Of a stretch of DNA of 7,303 nucleotides, positions 5,872 to 7,303 are shown piece after piece. A program made the translations under genes and the position numbers. Position 1 is the stretch's first letter. Every line of letters begins with the position of its first letter. The notes beneath the pieces were generated by a model. That model searched no databases. It had not been told where the DNA came from and saw only the letters and a program-made list of their open reading frames with translations. The stretch comes from Fidelibacterota bacterium (GTDB taxonomy: Bacteria > Fidelibacterota > UBA2242 > B5-G15): contig QNCQ01000079.1 in assembly GCA_003645825.1 (NCBI GenBank), positions 1 through 7,303 of the forward strand. The letters are read 5' to 3'.

Positions 5872-7230
5872 TCATACTAAACTCAATACAGTCTGAATCA
5901 ATTCATCCACAGTTTTAACCATTTTGGCAGCAGCCTCATAGGCATGTTGATACTCCATAAGATTCGTCATTTCCTCATCAAGGGACACGCCCGAGATAGA
6001 ATCGAGAGTATTTTGTAGACCAGTTACCACCTTCTCCTGACTTGACCTAAGAAATTCTACCTCCTGCGACTTCATTCCGATTCTACTGACAAGAGCATTA
6101 TAGTAATCCGACACCGTAGAACCTGATATAATATCCCTGTATTGTAGATCATGAATCGCCATCGCAATCTCATTATTCCCGGGCTCATCCGGCCTGGAAG
6201 ATGCAACTATTAAGGTTGGATCATCAACAATTTCATTATTCAACTCAAAATTGGAAGCCCCTGTTATATTATTTTTGAAGAACCTTATCCCTGTTTTCCC
6301 TTCCAGCGAATATCCTTTCACGTGAAGAGTATTCACATAAATAGACAGTGTCACAGCCATATTATCAAGCTCTCTAACAATCTCAGGAATCTCATCATTC
6401 ACCATATGCATAAGACTGCCTATTTCCCCAGAGTCTACATTTGTTAGCTGACTTCCACCCCCTACATAAATCTCTACATTATAGAGGTTATTCTCCATCG
6501 ACAGGTCAACTTGTAACTCCGAATAATTCCCACCGGAAAGCACTATCTGGTTACCAACGAGAACTGTGACAGCCCCATTCGCCTCTTCTCTTGCCTTCAT
6601 GTTAATCAGTTCGGAAAGTTCTGATAAAAGCCTGTCCCTTTCATCCATTAAATCTCTGGACTTATTTGCCACTAGTCTGGTATTTAACGAAGCAAGCTGA
6701 GAGAGAATACTGTTAACTTTTTCTACCTTCTTACCAATGTCTTCGGCGCTACTCCTCTGAAGCTGCACAAGGCTGGTATAATAACGCTTGAATGTGTTAG
6801 AAAGCACAATCCCCTTATCTTTCACAATGTTTCTAGCTGTTACACTCTCTGGATCTGTAGCAAGAGTATTCCAGGAATCCCAAAAGTCCTGAAGCACCTT
6901 CGACAACCCAGCGTCAGACGGCTCCGCAAATATGTCCTCAATCTGGTTGAACAATGACTCATCAAGTCTATACTTGGCAAGATTCTGAGTCTCGTAATAC
7001 AGCTGGTTCTCCACAAAACTATTTTTTATCCTGACAATATTTTCCTGAATCAGTTCCCCGTTCATCTGATTAAAGCCCTGCAATTGAGATGTCACCGATG
7101 AGAGATCAACCCTTCTTCTTTTGTAACCTTCGGTATTTACGTTCGCAATATTTTTGGCTGTTACATTAATGGCAGAACGGTAATTAAAAATTGCCTTTTT
7201 TGATATATTCAAAATTTCCGAAATAGACAT
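5872..7230 (-). CDS. flgK: FlgK, hook-filament junction protein 1 (HAP1)
   Basis: A 452-residue axial protein forming the first junction layer on the hook. The N-terminus carries the flagellar rod/hook family motif NVTAKNIANVNTEGYKRRR (22-40). The C-terminus (414-452, GVSLDEEMTNLMEYQHAYEA and following) is the conserved partner helix shared by FlgK and hook-family proteins. The central part is short and has no large insertion, so length is at the lower end of the usual 450-600 range. There is no cleavable signal peptide, as expected for a flagellar type III export substrate. The ATG at 7230 has GAGGT a few bases upstream, overlapping the stop codon of the preceding frame. That suggests coupling to the flgN-like gene. 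Confidence 0.97.
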   Translation of the reverse strand: MSISEILNISKKAIFNYRSAINVTAKNIANVNTEGYKRRRVDLSSVTSQLQGFNQMNGELIQENIVRIKNSFVENQLYYETQNLAKYRLDESLFNQIEDIFAEPSDAGLSKVLQDFWDSWNTLATDPESVTARNIVKDKGIVLSNTFKRYYTSLVQLQRSSAEDIGKKVEKVNSILSQLASLNTRLVANKSRDLMDERDRLLSELSELINMKAREEANGAVTVLVGNQIVLSGGNYSELQVDLSMENNLYNVEIYVGGGSQLTNVDSGEIGSLMHMVNDEIPEIVRELDNMAVTLSIYVNTLHVKGYSLEGKTGIRFFKNNITGASNFELNNEIVDDPTLIVASSRPDEPGNNEIAMAIHDLQYRDIISGSTVSDYYNALVSRIGMKSQEVEFLRSSQEKVVTGLQNTLDSISGVSLDEEMTNLMEYQHAYEAAAKMVKTVDELIQTVLSLV

Positions 7231-7237
7231 GGCGACC

Positions 7238-7303
7238 TCATATCTGATAATCTAACATTTTGTTATTCTCACCTGGTGAGAAAGTATGTCCTTTGGCATT
7301 ATA
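7238..7303 (-). CDS. flgN: Probable FlgN export chaperone, last 21 residues (cut by window edge)
   Basis: An open frame enters from the right edge and ends at TGA (7238-7240), 7 nt before the flgK ATG. The visible tail is YNAKGHTFSPGENNKMLDYQI. From memory, FlgN-family proteins often end with a tyrosine-x-x-x-glycine segment followed by a short leucine-aspartate tail, which this resembles. FlgN is the cytosolic chaperone of FlgK and FlgL and commonly lies directly upstream of flgK, so position and tail agree. With only 21 residues, the call depends mainly on gene order. Confidence 0.55.
   Translation of the reverse strand, partial: YNAKGHTFSPGENNKMLDYQI

Noticed and set aside
1..7303. CRISPR array, insertion sequence, tRNA or attachment site
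   Set aside because: No regularly spaced direct repeats, transposase motifs, terminal inverted repeats or tRNA-like fold were seen by eye; the window is almost fully coding.

Overview
The window is a densely packed bacterial segment in which every supported gene lies on the minus strand, so transcription runs from right (7303) to left (1). The order is flgN (3' tail only), flgK, flgL, fliW, csrA, a TPR-glycosyltransferase fusion, an asnB-type amidotransferase and the 5' end of a GT4-like glycosyltransferase. The flgN-flgK-flgL-fliW-csrA order is common in Firmicutes, Thermotogae, spirochaetes and several deep-branching motile lineages. The DNA looks moderately AT-rich by eye, and AGG/AGA arginine codons are frequent in the stretches I translated. 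That suggests an anaerobic or thermophilic lineage, but the window does not fix the phylum.

Right part (4222-7303): late flagellar assembly plus its post-transcriptional control. FlgN is the export chaperone for FlgK and FlgL, the two hook-filament junction proteins. FliW and CsrA form the known partner-switch in which FliW binds either flagellin or CsrA, and free CsrA represses translation of target mRNAs.

Left part (1-4147): glycan genes. They are a membrane-anchored, polyprenyl-phosphate-type GT2 with about eight N-terminal TPR repeats, a complete glutamine-dependent asparagine synthetase family protein, and a GT4-like enzyme cut by the window edge. Gaps are 1 nt (GT2 to asnB) and 29 nt (asnB to GT4), so these three look like one transcription unit. 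The 74-nt gap after csrA is the largest in the window, and I see no terminator or clear promoter in it. The glycan genes may therefore be co-transcribed with the flagellar genes.

The most interesting signal is RNA structure around csrA and the gene after it. The csrA start lies in a hairpin with a 7-bp stem and a hexaloop AGGGAG that includes GGA and covers the ribosome-binding site. The leader of the TPR-GT gene has a 10-bp hairpin whose loop reads CCGGATGTGA, matching the GGAUGU half of the known CsrA consensus. Its 3' arm contains the AGGAGG Shine-Dalgarno, and six GGA triplets fall within 46 nt. The AGGAGG is ideally spaced for an 11-codon out-of-frame mini-ORF overlapping the GT start, rather than for the GT start itself. 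My inference is that CsrA represses its own translation and that of the adjacent glycan gene, which would couple flagellin status (through FliW) to glycan synthesis. No stretch above 300 bases lacks a gene.
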